In this document: piece after piece, positions 31,344-40,252 of the stretch
How the letters are laid out: every line of letters begins with the position of its first letter
Numbering within the stretch: the stretch's first letter is position 1
NCBI RefSeq assembly: GCF_004402495.1
Contig: NZ_SOFH01000023.1
Coordinates: 248,001 to 312,000 of the forward strand
DNA: 64,000 nucleotides
Direction: 5' to 3'
Source: Cryobacterium sp. HLT2-28
GTDB lineage: Bacteria > Actinomycetota > Actinomycetes > Actinomycetales > Microbacteriaceae
Made by a program: the position numbers and the translations under genes
Notes under the pieces: model-generated
What the model saw: only the letters and a program-made list of their open reading frames with translations
What the model was told of the DNA's origin: nothing
The model's database searches: none

Positions 31344-33053
31344 GTGTCACCGAGTCAGACCGAGACGGCGCCGCCGGCCCGCCCGAAGCGCCAGGCGTCG
31401 CGTCCGAACGGACAGTGGAAGGTCGATGGCACCGCGCCCCTGAACGGCAACGAGGTCTGGAAGCAGGAAGACGGCGGCCTCAGCGTCCGCGAACGTGTCG
31501 AGAAGGTCTACTCGAAACAGGGCTTCGACTCGATCGAGGGCACTGACCTGCACGGCCGGATGCGCTGGTGGGGCCTCTACACCCAGCGCAAGCCGGGCAT
31601 CGACGGCGGAAAGACCGCCACCCTCGAACCGCACGAGCTCGAGGACAAGTACTTCATGCTCCGGGTGCGCATCGACGGCGGCCAGCTCACCACCAGCCAG
31701 CTGCGCGTCATCGGCGAGATCTCCACCGAATTCGGCCGCGACTCCGCCGACCTCACCGACCGGCAGAACATCCAGCTGCACTGGATCTGCATCGAGGACG
31801 TGCCGGAAATCTGGACCCGCCTCGAAGCGGTCGGGCTGCAGACGACGGAAGCCTGCGGCGACGTGCCCCGCGTCATCCTCGGCTCCCCCGTCGCCGGCAT
31901 CGCCGCCGACGAACTCATCGACCCGAGCGGTCTCATCACCGACATCACCGCGCGCTACATCGGCGACGAGAGCCTCGCGAATCTGCCGCGCAAGTTCAAG
32001 ACGGCCATCACGGGGAGCCCCAGCCAGGACGTCGTGCACGAGATCAACGACATCTCCTACGTCGCGGTCGACCACCCCGAGCACGGAGTCGGATTCGACC
32101 TGTGGGTCGGCGGCGGCCTCTCCACCGCCCCGCGCCTCGCCGAACGCCTCGGCGTCTTCATCGCCCCCGACCGCGTCGCCGAGGTCTGGCACGGCGTCGC
32201 GAGCCTCTTCCGCGACTACGGCTACCGGCGCCTGCGCAACAAGGCCCGTCTCAAGTTCCTGCTCGCCGATTGGGGCCCGGAGAAGTTCCGGCAGATCCTC
32301 GAGGACGAGTTCCTCGAGTCGCCGCTCCCCGACGGCCCCGCGGCACCGCCGCCCACCCGCGCCGGCGACCACGTCGGCGTGCACAAGCAGACCGACGGCC
32401 GCTACTACATCGGCGTCACCCCGTTCGTCGGCCGGGTCTCCGGCCCCACCCTGCTCAGCCTCGCCGCCCTGCTCGAAGCGAACGGATCGACCCGGCTGCG
32501 CACGACCCCGCACCAGAAGCTGGTCCTGCTCGACATCCCTGAGGAGAACGTCGAGGCGCTCATCGTCGCGCTCGACGAGATCGGCCTCGCCGCACGCCCC
32601 AGCCTGTTCCGGCGTTCGACGATCGCCTGCACCGGCATCGAGTACTGCAAGCTCGCGATCGTGGAGACCAAGCAGGCCGCCACCGACGCGGTGCTCGAAC
32701 TGGAGAAACGCCTGGCCGGGATCGACGTGCCCCAGCCGATCAGCCTGCACGTCAACGGATGCCCGAACTCCTGCGCCCGCATCCAGACCGCCGACATCGG
32801 CCTCAAGGGGCAGCTCCTGCCGGACGCCGATGGCGGACAGGTACCCGGGTTCCAGGTGCACCTCGGCGGCGGTCTGGCCTCGGTCGGACGGGACGAGGCG
32901 GGCCTCGGCCGCACCGTGCGCGGCCTGAAGGTCACCGCGGACGACCTGGCCGACTATGTCGAACGGATCGTGCTGCGGTTCATCGCCGACAAGAGCGCCG
33001 ACGAGACCTTCGCCCACTGGGCGCATCGCGCCGACGAGGAGGCACTGCAATGA
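31344..33053 (+). CDS. Ferredoxin-dependent sulfite reductase (siroheme, NirA/Sir family)
   Basis: Reduces sulfite to sulfide with six electrons from ferredoxin; the same family includes nitrite reductases. 569 residues from GTG 31344, chosen by AAGGAGGAGG 6 nt upstream. Two ferrodoxin-like half domains; siroheme/4Fe-4S cysteines are in CTGIEYCKLAIVETK and NGCPNSCAR. Substrate arginines and lysines are in LTDRQNIQLHW and RNKARLKFLLADWG. The cysH-cysDN context favours sulfite as substrate. Its stop overlaps cysH (ATGA). It leads an operon of at least ten genes. Confidence 0.93.
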   Translation: MSPSQTETAPPARPKRQASRPNGQWKVDGTAPLNGNEVWKQEDGGLSVRERVEKVYSKQGFDSIEGTDLHGRMRWWGLYTQRKPGIDGGKTATLEPHELEDKYFMLRVRIDGGQLTTSQLRVIGEISTEFGRDSADLTDRQNIQLHWICIEDVPEIWTRLEAVGLQTTEACGDVPRVILGSPVAGIAADELIDPSGLITDITARYIGDESLANLPRKFKTAITGSPSQDVVHEINDISYVAVDHPEHGVGFDLWVGGGLSTAPRLAERLGVFIAPDRVAEVWHGVASLFRDYGYRRLRNKARLKFLLADWGPEKFRQILEDEFLESPLPDGPAAPPPTRAGDHVGVHKQTDGRYYIGVTPFVGRVSGPTLLSLAALLEANGSTRLRTTPHQKLVLLDIPEENVEALIVALDEIGLAARPSLFRRSTIACTGIEYCKLAIVETKQAATDAVLELEKRLAGIDVPQPISLHVNGCPNSCARIQTADIGLKGQLLPDADGGQVPGFQVHLGGGLASVGRDEAGLGRTVRGLKVTADDLADYVERIVLRFIADKSADETFAHWAHRADEEALQ

Positions 33054-33793
33054 GCGTCGACAACACCGGCATCCACAGCACCGGCCGGGCGGGCACGCTC
33101 CGCTCCGCGGACGAGTTGCGCGCCCTCGCCGAGAGCGGCGCCGCCGAACTCGGCGAGGCCGGCTTCGAGCAGGTCGTCTCCTGGGTCGCCGCGAACTTCG
33201 CGGTGGACGCCGTCGCGGTCGCCTGCTCGATGGCCGACGCGGTTCTCCCCCACGTCGTCTCCGCGCAACTGCCCGACGTCGACGTGCTCTTCCTTGACAC
33301 CGGCTACCACTTCAGTGAGACCCACGAGACCCGGGCCGACGTGGCCCGGCTGCTGCCCGTGCGGGTCGTCGACGTGCTGCCCGAACACTCGGTGGCCGAA
33401 CAGGACGGGCTGCACGGGGCGGAGCTCTTCAACCGCGACCCCAACCTGTGCTGCGCCATGCGCAAGGTCGAGCCGCTGCACCGCGCCCTGGGCGGCTACG
33501 AACTGTGGTTCACCGGCGTGCGCCGGGACGAGGCGCCCACCCGGGCGAACACGCCACTGGTCACCTGGGACGAGCGCAACGGCCTGGTCAAGGTGAACCC
33601 GCTCGCCGCGTGGAGCTTCGAGGACATCCTCGACTACGCGGCGGCGCACCAGGTCCCGGTCAATCCGTTGATGGCCCAGGGCTATCCCTCCATCGGCTGC
33701 GCGCCGTGCACGAAACCCGTCGCCCCGGGCGACGATCCCCGATCCGGACGCTGGGCCAGCCTGGCGAAGACAGAATGCGGACTCCACCTGTGA
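33050..33793 (+). CDS. cysH: Adenylyl-sulfate (APS) reductase, Fe-S type CysH
   Basis: Reduces APS to sulfite with thioredoxin. 247 residues. The four cluster cysteines (LCCAMRKVEPL and GCAPCTKP) mark the [4Fe-4S] APS-using type rather than the PAPS-using enterobacterial type; the catalytic cysteine is in the C-terminal ECGLHL. The nucleotide-binding part has FLDTGYHFSET. The absence of a cysC (APS kinase) gene in the operon agrees with direct APS reduction. ATG overlaps the end of the sulfite reductase gene; the stop overlaps cysD. Confidence 0.95.
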   Translation: MSVDNTGIHSTGRAGTLRSADELRALAESGAAELGEAGFEQVVSWVAANFAVDAVAVACSMADAVLPHVVSAQLPDVDVLFLDTGYHFSETHETRADVARLLPVRVVDVLPEHSVAEQDGLHGAELFNRDPNLCCAMRKVEPLHRALGGYELWFTGVRRDEAPTRANTPLVTWDERNGLVKVNPLAAWSFEDILDYAAAHQVPVNPLMAQGYPSIGCAPCTKPVAPGDDPRSGRWASLAKTECGLHL

Positions 33794-34728
33794 ACGCCAC
33801 CGACACCGCCTCGCCGATCCGCGCCACCGGCAGCCACCGCCTGTCCCAGCTCGACGTGCTGGAGAGCGAGGCCATTCATATCATCCGCGAGGTGGTGGCC
33901 GAATTCGAACGCCCCGTGCTGTTGTTCTCCGGCGGCAAGGACTCCGTCGTGGTGCTCCACCTCGCTGCGAAGGCGTTCTGGCCGGGCCGGGTGCCCTTCC
34001 CTCTCCTGCACGTCGACACCGGGCACAACTTCCCCGAGGTCATCGCCTTCCGTGATGCGACCGTGGAGCGCCTCGGCCTGCGGCTCGAGGTCGCCAGGGT
34101 GCAGGACTACATCGACGACGGCCGGCTGCACGAGCGTGCCGACGGCACCAGGAACCCGCTGCAGACCCTGCCCCTGCTCGACGCGATCGCCGCCGGCCGG
34201 CACGACGCCGTCTTCGGCGGGGCCCGCCGCGACGAGGACAAGGCCCGGGCGAAGGAACGCATCCTCTCCCTCCGCGACGAATTCGGCCAGTGGGACCCGC
34301 GCAACCAGCGGCCCGAACTGTGGAACCTCTACAACGGCCGCCACACGGTCGGCCAGCACGTGCGGGCGTTCCCGATCAGCAACTGGACCGAGCTGAACGT
34401 CTGGCGTTACATCGAACGCGAGCAGATCGCGCTGCCCCCGCTCTACTACGCGCACGACCGCGAGGTGTACCGCCGCGACGGGATGTGGCGCTCGGTCGGC
34501 CCGGTCAGCATGCCCCGGGCGACCGAAACCGTCGAGAACCGCACGGTGCGCTACCGCACCGTCGGCGACATGAGCTGCACCGGCGCGGTCGAGTCGGATG
34601 CCGCATCCGTCGACGCCGTCGTGCGCGAGGTCGCCCTCAGCACGATCACCGAACGTGGCGCGACCCGCGCCGACGACCGGATCTCCGAAGCAGCAATGGA
34701 AGACCGAAAAAAGGACGGGTACTTCTAA
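33790..34728 (+). CDS. cysD: Sulfate adenylyltransferase subunit 2
   Basis: Catalytic ATP-sulfurylase subunit: sulfate + ATP to APS + PPi. 312 residues from GTG 33790, which overlaps the cysH stop as GTGA; an ATG at 33775 would add five residues. It has the PP-loop LLFSGGKDSVVVLHLA, DTGHNFPEVI, GARRDEDKARAKERI and the C-terminal MEDRKKDGYF ending typical of CysD. Works as a complex with CysN, whose ATG overlaps its TAA by one base. Confidence 0.96.
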   Translation: MNATDTASPIRATGSHRLSQLDVLESEAIHIIREVVAEFERPVLLFSGGKDSVVVLHLAAKAFWPGRVPFPLLHVDTGHNFPEVIAFRDATVERLGLRLEVARVQDYIDDGRLHERADGTRNPLQTLPLLDAIAAGRHDAVFGGARRDEDKARAKERILSLRDEFGQWDPRNQRPELWNLYNGRHTVGQHVRAFPISNWTELNVWRYIEREQIALPPLYYAHDREVYRRDGMWRSVGPVSMPRATETVENRTVRYRTVGDMSCTGAVESDAASVDAVVREVALSTITERGATRADDRISEAAMEDRKKDGYF

Positions 34729-36143
34729 TGACCCAGGCACTCATCGACAGCCAGGCCCCCACCCACAGCCAGGCACCGAGCCCGGCACAGGCAGACCTCT
34801 CCGCGGCCGAAACCCTGGCCGGCGGCACCCTGTTCCGCTTCGCCACCGCCGGCTCGGTCGACGACGGCAAGTCGACCCTCGTCGGCCGGCTCCTGCATGA
34901 CTCGAAGGCCGTGCTCGCCGACCAGCTCGACGCCGTCACCCGCACCTCCACCGAGCGCGGCTTCGGCGGCGCCGCGGGCGGCATCGACTTCGCCCTGCTC
35001 ACCGACGGCCTGCGCGCCGAGCGCGAACAGGGCATCACCATCGACGTCGCCTACCGCTACTTCGCCACCAACCGGCGCTCCTTCATCCTCGCCGACTGCC
35101 CCGGGCACGTGCAGTACACCCGCAACATGGTCACCGGGGCCACCACGGCCGACGCCGTCATCATGCTCATCGACGCCCGCAAGGGCGTGCTCGAACAGAC
35201 CCGCCGCCACCTCTCCGTGGTGCGTCTGCTCCGGGTGCCGCACATCATCGTCGCCGTCAACAAGATCGACCTGCTCGGCTACGACGAGGCCGCGTACACC
35301 GAGATCGCGGATGCCGTGCGTACGGTCACCGGGGAACTCGGCCTCGGCGCGGTGCACGTCATCCCCGTCTCGGCCCTGGCCGGCGACAACGTCGTCAACG
35401 CCTCCCCGCGCACCCCCTGGTACACCGGGCCCAGCCTGCTCGAACTGCTCGAGACCCTGCCGGTCGTCGACGAGGTCGAGAGCGCCCTCGAGGCCTTCCG
35501 CCTGCCGGTGCAGCTCGTGCTGCGCCCCCAGGGCGCCGTCGCCGTCCCCGCAGCCGACGCGCCCGCCTTCCGCGACTACCGCGCCTACGCCGGGCAGGTC
35601 ACCTCCGGCACCGTGCGGGTCGGCGACGCCGTCACCGTGCTGCCCGGCGGGGCCGGCACCGTCGTCACCGGGATCGACTTCGCCGGCACCGAACTCACCG
35701 AGGCCTTCGCACCGCAGTCGATCGCCCTCCGGCTCAGGGACGACCTCGACATCGCCCGCGGTGCGGTGATCGGCGCCGCCGGCACGCTCCCCGACCCCAC
35801 GAAGGAGCTGACGGCGGCCCTGTTCTGGCTCGACCCCCGGCCGCTCACCCCCGGCGACCGCGCCCTCGTGAAATTCGGCGCCAACACGGTGCAGGCCATC
35901 GTCACCGCCGTCACCGGCCGGCTCAACCTGGACACGCTGGAGCAGGAGACCGCCGCGAGCCTCGACATCAACGACATCGGCCACGTCACCGTGCGGCTCG
36001 CCGCGGCGCTGCCGGTCGAGACCTTCGCCTCCAGTCGCCGTTCGGGCGCATTCCTCGTCATCCATCCGCAGGACGGCGCGACCCTCGCCGCCGGCATCGT
36101 CACGGCCGCCGGCATCGCCGTGGCCGCCGGGGTACCGGCATGA
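34728..36143 (+). CDS. cysN: Sulfate adenylyltransferase subunit 1 (GTPase)
   Basis: GTPase subunit that drives APS formation by CysD. 471 residues. G1 GSVDDGKSTLVGRLLHDSK, G2 region EREQGITIDVAYRYF, G3 DCPGHVQYTRNM, G4 NKIDLLGYD, then two beta-barrel domains as in EF-Tu. No APS-kinase (CysC) domain is fused at the C-terminus. The first ~20 residues are low-complexity (SQAPTHSQAPSPAQ). Stop overlaps the next gene (ATGA). Confidence 0.96.
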   Translation: MTQALIDSQAPTHSQAPSPAQADLSAAETLAGGTLFRFATAGSVDDGKSTLVGRLLHDSKAVLADQLDAVTRTSTERGFGGAAGGIDFALLTDGLRAEREQGITIDVAYRYFATNRRSFILADCPGHVQYTRNMVTGATTADAVIMLIDARKGVLEQTRRHLSVVRLLRVPHIIVAVNKIDLLGYDEAAYTEIADAVRTVTGELGLGAVHVIPVSALAGDNVVNASPRTPWYTGPSLLELLETLPVVDEVESALEAFRLPVQLVLRPQGAVAVPAADAPAFRDYRAYAGQVTSGTVRVGDAVTVLPGGAGTVVTGIDFAGTELTEAFAPQSIALRLRDDLDIARGAVIGAAGTLPDPTKELTAALFWLDPRPLTPGDRALVKFGANTVQAIVTAVTGRLNLDTLEQETAASLDINDIGHVTVRLAAALPVETFASSRRSGAFLVIHPQDGATLAAGIVTAAGIAVAAGVPA

Positions 36144-37216
36144 CCCGGCGCACCGGTCTCGCCTCGCGCACCGGCCTGGCCCTGGCCGCGATCGCCCTCG
36201 TTCCCGTGCTGTTGGGCGGATGCTCGGCGCAGGGCAGCGCGGCGGCGCCGGCCGGACCGGCCGAGGAACTCCGCCTCGGCTACTTCGACAACGTCACGCA
36301 CGCCCCCGCGCTCGTCGGGCTGGAGAAGGGCCTCCTCGCCGACAGCCTCGGCGGAACGAAGCTCCGCACCCAGATCTTCAGCGCCGGGCCGACCACCATC
36401 GAGGCCCTCAGCGCCGGAGCCATCGACGCCGCCTACATCGGCCCGAATCCCGCCGTGAACAGCTTCGTCAAGAGCGCCGGGCAGTCCGTCACGATCGTCG
36501 CCGGGGCCGCCAGCGGCGGCGCCGCCCTGGTCGTGCGCGCCGGCATCGACGGGCCCGCCGACCTGGCCGGCACCACCATCGCCACCCCCCAGCTCGGCAA
36601 CACCCAGGACGTCGCCCTCCGCGCGTGGCTCGGCGAGCAGGGCTACGACACCGACACCGCGGGCGGCGGCCAGGTGCACATCGCGCCCACCGACAACGCC
36701 CAGACCCTGGCCCTGTTCCAGAGCGGCAAGATCGACGGGGCCTGGCTGCCCGAACCCTGGGTGTCCCGGCTCGTCCTCGACGCCGGCGCCACCGTGCTCG
36801 TCGACGAGGCATCCCTCTGGCCCGACGGGGCCTTCCCCACCACGGTGCTGCTCGTCCGGAGCGAGTATCTGGCCGCGCACCCGGAGACCGTGCGGGCCCT
36901 CGTCGCCGGGCACACGGCATCCATCGACTGGCTCACCGCGCACCCGGGCGACGCCGCCGCCGTGATCAACAAGAAGCTGACCGAAGACACCGGCAAGGGC
37001 CTCTCCGACGCCGTGATCACCCGGGCGCTCGCCCATGTGACCTTCACGACCGACCCGCTCGCGGCGACCTTCCCGGTGCTGCTGGGGGCCGGCGTCACGG
37101 TCGGCACCGCGAAGCCGGGCAAACTGGACGGTCTCTTCGACCTGACGGCCCTGAACGCCGTGCGCGCGAAGGCCGGCGTCGCGCCGGTCGGCGCCGCGGG
37201 ACTCGGAACGGAGTAA
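36140..37216 (+). CDS. ABC transporter substrate-binding lipoprotein, SsuA/TauA-like
   Basis: Predicted extracytoplasmic binding protein of 358 residues, anchored by lipid at Cys28 (lipobox LLGGC). The NMT1/SsuA-type fold is shown by LRLGYFDNVTHAPALVGLEKG, IEALSAGAIDAAYIGPNPA and DGAWLPEPWVSRL. Relatives bind aliphatic sulfonates, taurine, nitrate or thiamine precursors. Embedding in the cys operon supports a sulfur compound, either sulfonate or possibly sulfate. No desulfonating monooxygenase (SsuD or TauD) is in the window, which leaves the substrate open. Confidence 0.87.
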   Translation: MTRRTGLASRTGLALAAIALVPVLLGGCSAQGSAAAPAGPAEELRLGYFDNVTHAPALVGLEKGLLADSLGGTKLRTQIFSAGPTTIEALSAGAIDAAYIGPNPAVNSFVKSAGQSVTIVAGAASGGAALVVRAGIDGPADLAGTTIATPQLGNTQDVALRAWLGEQGYDTDTAGGGQVHIAPTDNAQTLALFQSGKIDGAWLPEPWVSRLVLDAGATVLVDEASLWPDGAFPTTVLLVRSEYLAAHPETVRALVAGHTASIDWLTAHPGDAAAVINKKLTEDTGKGLSDAVITRALAHVTFTTDPLAATFPVLLGAGVTVGTAKPGKLDGLFDLTALNAVRAKAGVAPVGAAGLGTE

Positions 37217-37219
37217 GCC

Positions 37220-38041
37220 ATGATCGACACCAGGACGGCACCGGTCACGGTCGATGCGACCACCGGCACTGCCACCACGGTGGCCATCCAGCGGCAGGTC
37301 GCTGCCCCCGCCATTCGCGTCGACGGCCTCACCAAGCGATTCGGCACCGACGGCCCGGTCGTGCTCGACGACATCACCCTGTCGATCGAGCCCGGCGAGT
37401 TCGTCTGCCTGCTCGGCGCGTCCGGCTGCGGAAAGTCGACCCTCCTCAATATCATCGCGGGTCTTGAGCATCCGACCAGCGGCACCGTCACCGTCACCAG
37501 CGGCAGTGCCGCGGTGATGTTCCAGGAGTCGGCCCTGTTCCCCTGGCTGACCGCCGGCCGCAACGTCGAACTCGCCCTCAAACTCCGCGGAGTGCCCAGG
37601 GCCGAGCGCCCTGGCCAGGCGCTCGAACTGCTCGACCTCGTCAACCTCGCGGATGCCGCGCACAAGCGCCCGCACGAGCTCTCCGGCGGCATGCGCCAAC
37701 GAGTCGCCCTCGCCCGCTCGCTCGCCCAGGACCGCAAGGTGCTCCTGATGGACGAACCGTTCGCCGCGCTCGACGCGATCACCCGGGACCTGCTGCACGA
37801 GGAACTCGAGCGGATCTGGCGGGAGACCGGCCGCACGATCGTCTTCGTCACCCACAACGTGCGCGAGGCCGCCCGGCTCGGCCAGCGGGTGCTGCTGATG
37901 TCGTCCCGTCCGGGGCGGATCGCCAACGAGTGGCGCCTGGCCGACACCGGGCCGCGCCGGATCGAATCCCCGGAGGTATCCCGACTGTCGATCGAGATCA
38001 CCGAGCAGCTGAGACAGGAGATCCGCCGCAATGCCCACTGA
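37220..38041 (+). CDS. ABC transporter ATP-binding protein, SsuB/TauB-like
   Basis: 273-residue ATPase of the same importer. Walker A LGASGCGKSTLLNIIAG, Q-loop MFQESALFPWLT, signature LSGGMRQRVALARSLA, Walker B VLLMDEPFAALD, and H-loop FVTHNVREAARL. Placed between binding protein and permease. The first ~30 residues (Thr-rich) precede the ABC fold. Starts 3 nt after the binding-protein stop; its end overlaps the permease start by 11 nt, so the subunits are tightly coupled. Confidence 0.93.
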   Translation: MIDTRTAPVTVDATTGTATTVAIQRQVAAPAIRVDGLTKRFGTDGPVVLDDITLSIEPGEFVCLLGASGCGKSTLLNIIAGLEHPTSGTVTVTSGSAAVMFQESALFPWLTAGRNVELALKLRGVPRAERPGQALELLDLVNLADAAHKRPHELSGGMRQRVALARSLAQDRKVLLMDEPFAALDAITRDLLHEELERIWRETGRTIVFVTHNVREAARLGQRVLLMSSRPGRIANEWRLADTGPRRIESPEVSRLSIEITEQLRQEIRRNAH

Positions 38042-38966
38042 CACGAGCACCGACCAGAGCACGGCCGTCCCGGCGCTCCCCGCATCCGCCCGCGCCACCT
38101 CGAACGACGACTTCCGCACCCTCGAGGCGGGCCTTGACGCGCTGCAGACGGTTCCGCTCGCCGAGCGTGGCCCCTGGCGGCGCATCGTCGACGGCGTGCT
38201 GCCGCCGGTGCTGCTGCTCGCGGCGCTGGTCGTCGCCTGGCAGTTCTACGTCGTGATCGCGCAGCCGCGCCCCGACCTCGTGCCGGGGCCGTTCAACGTC
38301 GCGGCCTCGATCGGCGAACTCTGGTCGAACGGGCGCCTGCAGCAGGCGGTGCTCACGAGCCTCGCCCGCGGGGGCGCCGGCTTCCTGATCGCCGTCGCCA
38401 TCGGCACCCCGCTCGGGCTGCTGCTCGCCGAGTGGCGGCTGCTCCGCCGCGCGCTCGGCCCGCTGCTCTCCGGGCTGCAGGTGCTGCCCTCCGTGGCCTG
38501 GGTACCTGCCGCGATCATCTGGTTCGGGCTCACGGACGCGACCGTCTACTTCGTGGTGCTGATGGGCGCGGTCCCCTCGATCGCGAACGGACTTGTCGCC
38601 GGGATCGACCAGGTTCCGCCGCAGCTGCGCCGGGTGGGCACGGTGCTCGGTGCCTCCCGCCTCCAGCTCGCGACCCTGGTCATCCTGCCCGCCGCCCTGC
38701 CCGGCTACCTCGCCGGACTCAAGCAGGGCTGGGCGTTCTCCTGGCGCTCCCTGATGGCGGCGGAGATCATCGCGATGGGCGGGTCGATCGGCTTCGGACT
38801 CGGCTCGATGCTGCAGCAGAGCCGGGACCTGGCCGACCTGCCCGGGGTTCTCGCCACCATCCTCGTCATCCTGTTCGTCGGCATCCTGGTCGAACTGATC
38901 GCATTCGCCCCGGCGGAGCGCAGCCTCCTGCGCCGACGCGGCCTGACCGCCGGAGGCCCCCGATGA
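38031..38966 (+). CDS. ABC transporter permease, SsuC/TauC-like
   Basis: 311-residue membrane subunit with about six membrane segments after a cytosolic N-terminal ~55 residues. The BPD transporter (EAA) region reads PPQLRRVGTVLGASRLQLATLVILPAALP when split over its two halves; the SWRSLMAAEIIAMGGSIGFG segment is typical of nitrate/sulfonate/taurine permeases. Its TGA overlaps the ATG of the siroheme synthase gene. Forms an importer with the two preceding genes. Confidence 0.92.
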   Translation: MPTDTSTDQSTAVPALPASARATSNDDFRTLEAGLDALQTVPLAERGPWRRIVDGVLPPVLLLAALVVAWQFYVVIAQPRPDLVPGPFNVAASIGELWSNGRLQQAVLTSLARGGAGFLIAVAIGTPLGLLLAEWRLLRRALGPLLSGLQVLPSVAWVPAAIIWFGLTDATVYFVVLMGAVPSIANGLVAGIDQVPPQLRRVGTVLGASRLQLATLVILPAALPGYLAGLKQGWAFSWRSLMAAEIIAMGGSIGFGLGSMLQQSRDLADLPGVLATILVILFVGILVELIAFAPAERSLLRRRGLTAGGPR

Positions 38967-40252
38967 CGCACTCCGCGAACCCTGTCGCCGCTGGCCCTGT
39001 CGCCCCTCGCCCGGTGGCGCTCTACCCGCTCGGCCTCAGGCTCTCCGGCCGCGCCGTGCTCGTCGTCGGCGGCGGTGCCGTCGCCGCCCGGCGCGCGTCG
39101 GGCCTCGTCGCCGTCGGCGCGCTCGTCACCGTCGTCGCCCCGGAGGCCGGTCCGGACCTCCGCGCCCTCCTGTCCACCGGCGTCGTCACCTGGCGGAACC
39201 GCGGCTATCGCACCGGCGACCTGGCCGGGGCCTGGCTCGCCCACACGGCGACCGGCGTGACCGAGGTCGACACCCAGGTTGCCGCCGATGCCGAGGCCGC
39301 ACGGATCTGGTGCGTGAACGCGGGCGATCACACGGCCTCCGACGCCTGGGTCCCCGCCGTCACCCGGCGGGACGACGTCACGGTCACGGTGTCGACCGGC
39401 GGCGACCCGCGCCGGGCCATGGCGCTGCGGGATGCGATCGCGACCTCCCTCGACGCCGGCGAGCTGCCCCTCCGCCACCACCGCCGCCCCGCGGGCGCCG
39501 GCACCGTGCACCTGGTCGGCGGCGGCCCCGGCGACCCCGGCCTGATCACCGTGCTCGGCCGGAGACTCCTCGCCGAGGCCGACGTCGTGATCGCCGACCG
39601 TCTCGGCCCGCGCTCCCTCCTCGGCGAGCTCGACCCCGAGGTGCTCGTGATCGACGTCGGCAAGCTCCCCGGCCACCACCCGGTCCCCCAGGACGAGATC
39701 AACGCGCTGCTCGTCGAGCACGCCCGCGCCGGGCGCCGGGTCGTGCGTCTCAAGGGCGGTGACCCCTATGTTCTCGGCCGCGGCGGCGAGGAGGCCGCCT
39801 ACTGCCGCAGCCACGGCGTCACCGTGGAGGTCGTGCCCGGCGTGACCAGCGCCATCTCCGTCCCGGCGGCGGCAGGCATCCCGGTCACCCACCGCGGTGT
39901 CGCGGCCGGCTTCACGGTCGTCACCGGGCACGAACAGCTCCGCGCGCTCCCCGGCGGACGGGACCACACCGTGATCCTGCTGATGGGCATCAGCGCCCTG
40001 TCCGGCTCCGCCGCGGTGCTCGCCACCGGCACCCGCGGCGAGGGCTGCCCCGTCGCCATCATCGAGGACGGTTACGGCCCCGGCCAGCGGGTCACCATCG
40101 GCACCCTCGCCACGATCGCCGCCCTGGCCGAGAGCCGCGGCGTCGCCTCCCCGGCCGTCGTCGTGGTCGGTGACGTCGTCACCCTGAGCCCGCACGCGCA
40201 CACCCCCAGAAGACAACTCGTCACCACCGCACCCCGAAAGGCCCACTCATGA
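38963..40252 (+). CDS. cysG: Siroheme synthase, fused precorrin-2 dehydrogenase and uroporphyrinogen-III C-methyltransferase
   Basis: Makes precorrin-2 from uroporphyrinogen III (SAM-dependent) and oxidises it to sirohydrochlorin. 429 residues: N-terminal NAD-binding domain (VLVVGGGAVAARRASGLV), dimerisation segment, then SUMT domain from ~residue 180 with VHLVGGGPGDPGLITV, RLKGGDPYVLGRGGEEA and VVPGVTSAISVPAAAGIP. A separate CbiX-type chelatase is encoded at the start of the block, so chelation by this protein is not required. Both ends overlap neighbours by 4 nt. Confidence 0.93.
   Translation: MTHSANPVAAGPVAPRPVALYPLGLRLSGRAVLVVGGGAVAARRASGLVAVGALVTVVAPEAGPDLRALLSTGVVTWRNRGYRTGDLAGAWLAHTATGVTEVDTQVAADAEAARIWCVNAGDHTASDAWVPAVTRRDDVTVTVSTGGDPRRAMALRDAIATSLDAGELPLRHHRRPAGAGTVHLVGGGPGDPGLITVLGRRLLAEADVVIADRLGPRSLLGELDPEVLVIDVGKLPGHHPVPQDEINALLVEHARAGRRVVRLKGGDPYVLGRGGEEAAYCRSHGVTVEVVPGVTSAISVPAAAGIPVTHRGVAAGFTVVTGHEQLRALPGGRDHTVILLMGISALSGSAAVLATGTRGEGCPVAIIEDGYGPGQRVTIGTLATIAALAESRGVASPAVVVVGDVVTLSPHAHTPRRQLVTTAPRKAHS

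Noticed and set aside
35585..38185. 866-codon minus-strand frame opposite cysN and the ABC transporter genes
   Set aside because: Shadow of well-supported plus-strand genes; composition is Gly/Arg/Ala-rich without motifs.
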